DNA from: Micromonospora coriariae
GTDB lineage: Bacteria; Actinomycetota; Actinomycetes; Mycobacteriales; Micromonosporaceae
DNA: 64,000 nt
Assembly (NCBI RefSeq): GCF_900091455.1
Contig: NZ_LT607412.1
Coordinates: 6,696,001-6,760,000 of the forward strand
Direction: 5' to 3'
Shown piece after piece: positions 62,815 to 64,000 of the stretch. Position 1 is the first letter of the stretch. Each line of letters starts with the position of its first letter. The notes beneath the pieces were generated by a model, which saw only the letters and a list, made by a program, of their open reading frames with translations, was not told where the DNA came from and did not search any database. The translations under genes and the position numbers were made by a program.

Positions 62815-63084
62815 ATGCACAAGCAGCTGGCGTCGGCCGCCGGGGAAGACCGCCTGTCGGGCGTCGGCCTCCACCTGGGTTACCACGCCGTGACCGTGGT
62901 GCACGGCGCGGCGATCCGCTTCCGTCGGGGTGCGGTGACCGCGCTCGTCGGGCCCAACGGCAGTGGCAAGTCGACCCTGCTGCGCGCCCTCGCTCGGCTG
63001 CACCCGATCGAGGCCGGCGTGGTGCACCTCGCCGACGGCGGCGCCCCGGTCAGCCTGCCGGCCGTGGCGAACCACCCCCGGTAG
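62815..63084 (+). pseudogene. truncated siderophore ABC transporter ATPase (FepC/FecE-like)
   Basis: An 89-residue frame that begins like an iron-siderophore ABC ATPase: GVGLHLGYHAVTVVHGAAI, Walker A GPNGSGKSTLLRALARLHP near residue 42 and the strand GVVHLADGGAPVSLPA. It then stops with VANHPR, while relatives continue for another 170-200 residues with the signature loop and Walker B. Only 29 bases remain before the next gene, so the missing part is deleted, not frameshifted. The promoter and iron box are intact. It cannot be a working ATPase and probably survives as the leader of the siderophore-interacting protein gene. Confidence 0.8.
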
Positions 63085-63113
63085 CAGGCCGGACCGAACC
63101 CGAGAGAGGCACC

Positions 63114-64000
63114 ATGACCGAGACCATGCCCATCGCCCCGTGGCGCCTGTTCACCGTCGAGGTCCGGGCGGTACGCCGGCTGAGCCCGTCGTTCGTCCGG
63201 GTGACCTTCACCGGGCCAGACCTCGACCGCTTCGCCGACAACGGTTACGACCAGCGGATCAAGCTGGCGCTGCCGCTGCCCGGCCAGCGTGAGGTGCGTC
63301 TGCCGGAGGGACCGGACTGGTACGCGAAGTGGCGGGCCCTGCCCGAGCACCTGCGCAATCCCGTGCGCACCTACACCGTACGGGCGGTCCGGCCGGAGCT
63401 GGCCGAGGTCGACGTCGACCTGGTGCTGCACGGCGACAGCGGCCCGGCGACCCGCTGGGCCGCGCGGGTGCGCGCCGGCGACGAGATCGCCATCCTCGGG
63501 CCGGACGCCGGCTACGACGGTGACCACGGCGGGATCGAGTTCCGGCCGTCAGCGGCGACGAGCCTGCTGCTGGCCGGGGACGAGACCGCCGTACCGGCCA
63601 TCAGCGGCATCTGCGAACGACTTGGAAGCGATGCCCGTGGCACAGTCGTGCTGGAGGTGCCCGACGTGGACGACGTGCTGCCGCTGGTGGCTCCGCCGCG
63701 AGTCGAGGTCCGCTGGCTGGTCCGGGGCGCGGACGGGCACGGCAGCCGGCTGGTTCCGGCCGTCGCCGCCGCGGCGGGGGAACTGCTGGCCGGTGACGCG
63801 ACGGGCGCCGCCCAGCCCGTCGCGGACGTGGACGTCGACACCGAGATCCTGTGGGAGGTCCCGGACGTGGTGCCACCGGTTCCGCTGTACGCGTGGCTGG
63901 CCGGGGAGGCCGGCGTCATCCGTACCCTGCGCCGACACCTGGTCGCGGAGCGGGGTCTCGACCGGCGGGCCGTGGCGTTCATGGGCTACTGGCGGCTCGG
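63114..64000 (+). CDS. siderophore-interacting flavoprotein (SIP family), C-terminus off the window
   Basis: At least 295 residues from the ATG at 63114 (AGAGG four bases upstream). The FAD domain has the RxYT motif in PVRTYTVRAV near residue 86 and FTGPDLDRF near 34; the C-terminal SIP domain has LLLAGDETAVPAISGICERL near 153 and ends in the window with AFMGYWRLG, typical of the family close to its C-terminus. SIP proteins reduce ferric siderophores after uptake, releasing Fe(II). It lies 29 bases after the truncated ATPase and should be under the same iron-box promoter. Probably only a few residues are missing. Confidence 0.92.
   Translation, partial: MTETMPIAPWRLFTVEVRAVRRLSPSFVRVTFTGPDLDRFADNGYDQRIKLALPLPGQREVRLPEGPDWYAKWRALPEHLRNPVRTYTVRAVRPELAEVDVDLVLHGDSGPATRWAARVRAGDEIAILGPDAGYDGDHGGIEFRPSAATSLLLAGDETAVPAISGICERLGSDARGTVVLEVPDVDDVLPLVAPPRVEVRWLVRGADGHGSRLVPAVAAAAGELLAGDATGAAQPVADVDVDTEILWEVPDVVPPVPLYAWLAGEAGVIRTLRRHLVAERGLDRRAVAFMGYWRL

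Overview
The window is very GC-rich DNA with codon use, TTG/GTG starts, leaderless promoters, twin-arginine exporters, conservons, SARP/LuxR-type ATPase regulators and many secreted polysaccharide hydrolases. This fits a filamentous actinomycete, most likely a Micromonosporaceae (Micromonospora-like) chromosome. That assignment is inference from gene content; no rRNA or marker gene is present. I saw no tRNA, CRISPR array, IS element or prophage.

Region 1 (1-10797, all minus strand) is a carbohydrate-uptake and degradation locus. It runs from a lipoprotein sugar-binding protein and two ABC permeases to a GH127 beta-L-arabinofuranosidase, a 1579-residue secreted multimodular glycosidase and a GH43 enzyme cut by the window edge. 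Operator-like palindromes lie in front of the binding protein and the large glycosidase, and hairpins separate cistrons. An L-arabinose-containing plant polymer or glycoprotein glycan is the likely substrate.

Region 2 (11365-23418) is built around a divergent promoter. Leftward is an iniBAC-like trio (IniB-N-terminal protein, then two dynamin-like GTPases in the order of the mycobacterial isoniazid-inducible operon). Rightward is an Hsp70-like actin-fold protein, a large LuxR-type ATPase regulator, a conservon (histidine-kinase-like CvnA, roadblock CvnB, DUF742 CvnC, but no CvnD GTPase) and a membrane-anchored CBM2-like protein. Together these look like an envelope-stress or membrane-remodelling system with its own regulation.

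Region 3 (23419-42144) is mostly secreted enzymes: an alcohol dehydrogenase, a GHL10 hydrolase, a GH19 chitinase, a trypsin-like protease, and a LacI-type regulator divergent from a GH2 enzyme carrying an arabinofuranose-binding (AbfB) domain, with a perfect 20-bp operator on the GH2 promoter. Next come three tandem cell-wall hydrolases (lysozyme/transglycosylase, transglycosylase plus amidase, M23 peptidase), each ending in the same FG-GAP/VCBS propeller. Divergent from these is a DUF4185 protein, a family that includes endo-D-arabinanases (GH183). A deletion-derived esterase pseudogene sits at the end of the hydrolase operon. This set could attack a mycolata-type envelope.

Region 4 (42718-53328) has a stand-alone P450, an XRE regulator, then a probable operon of a second CvnA/CvnB pair, a five-gene branched-chain-amino-acid-type ABC transporter and a methyltransferase.

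Region 5 (53474-64000) has a penicillin-acylase-family enzyme, a DrrAB-type exporter whose promoter carries five direct heptamers typical of SARP sites, the convergent SARP regulator itself, an FAD monooxygenase, and an IdeR/DmdR-type iron box driving a truncated siderophore ABC ATPase and a siderophore-interacting flavoprotein that runs off the window.
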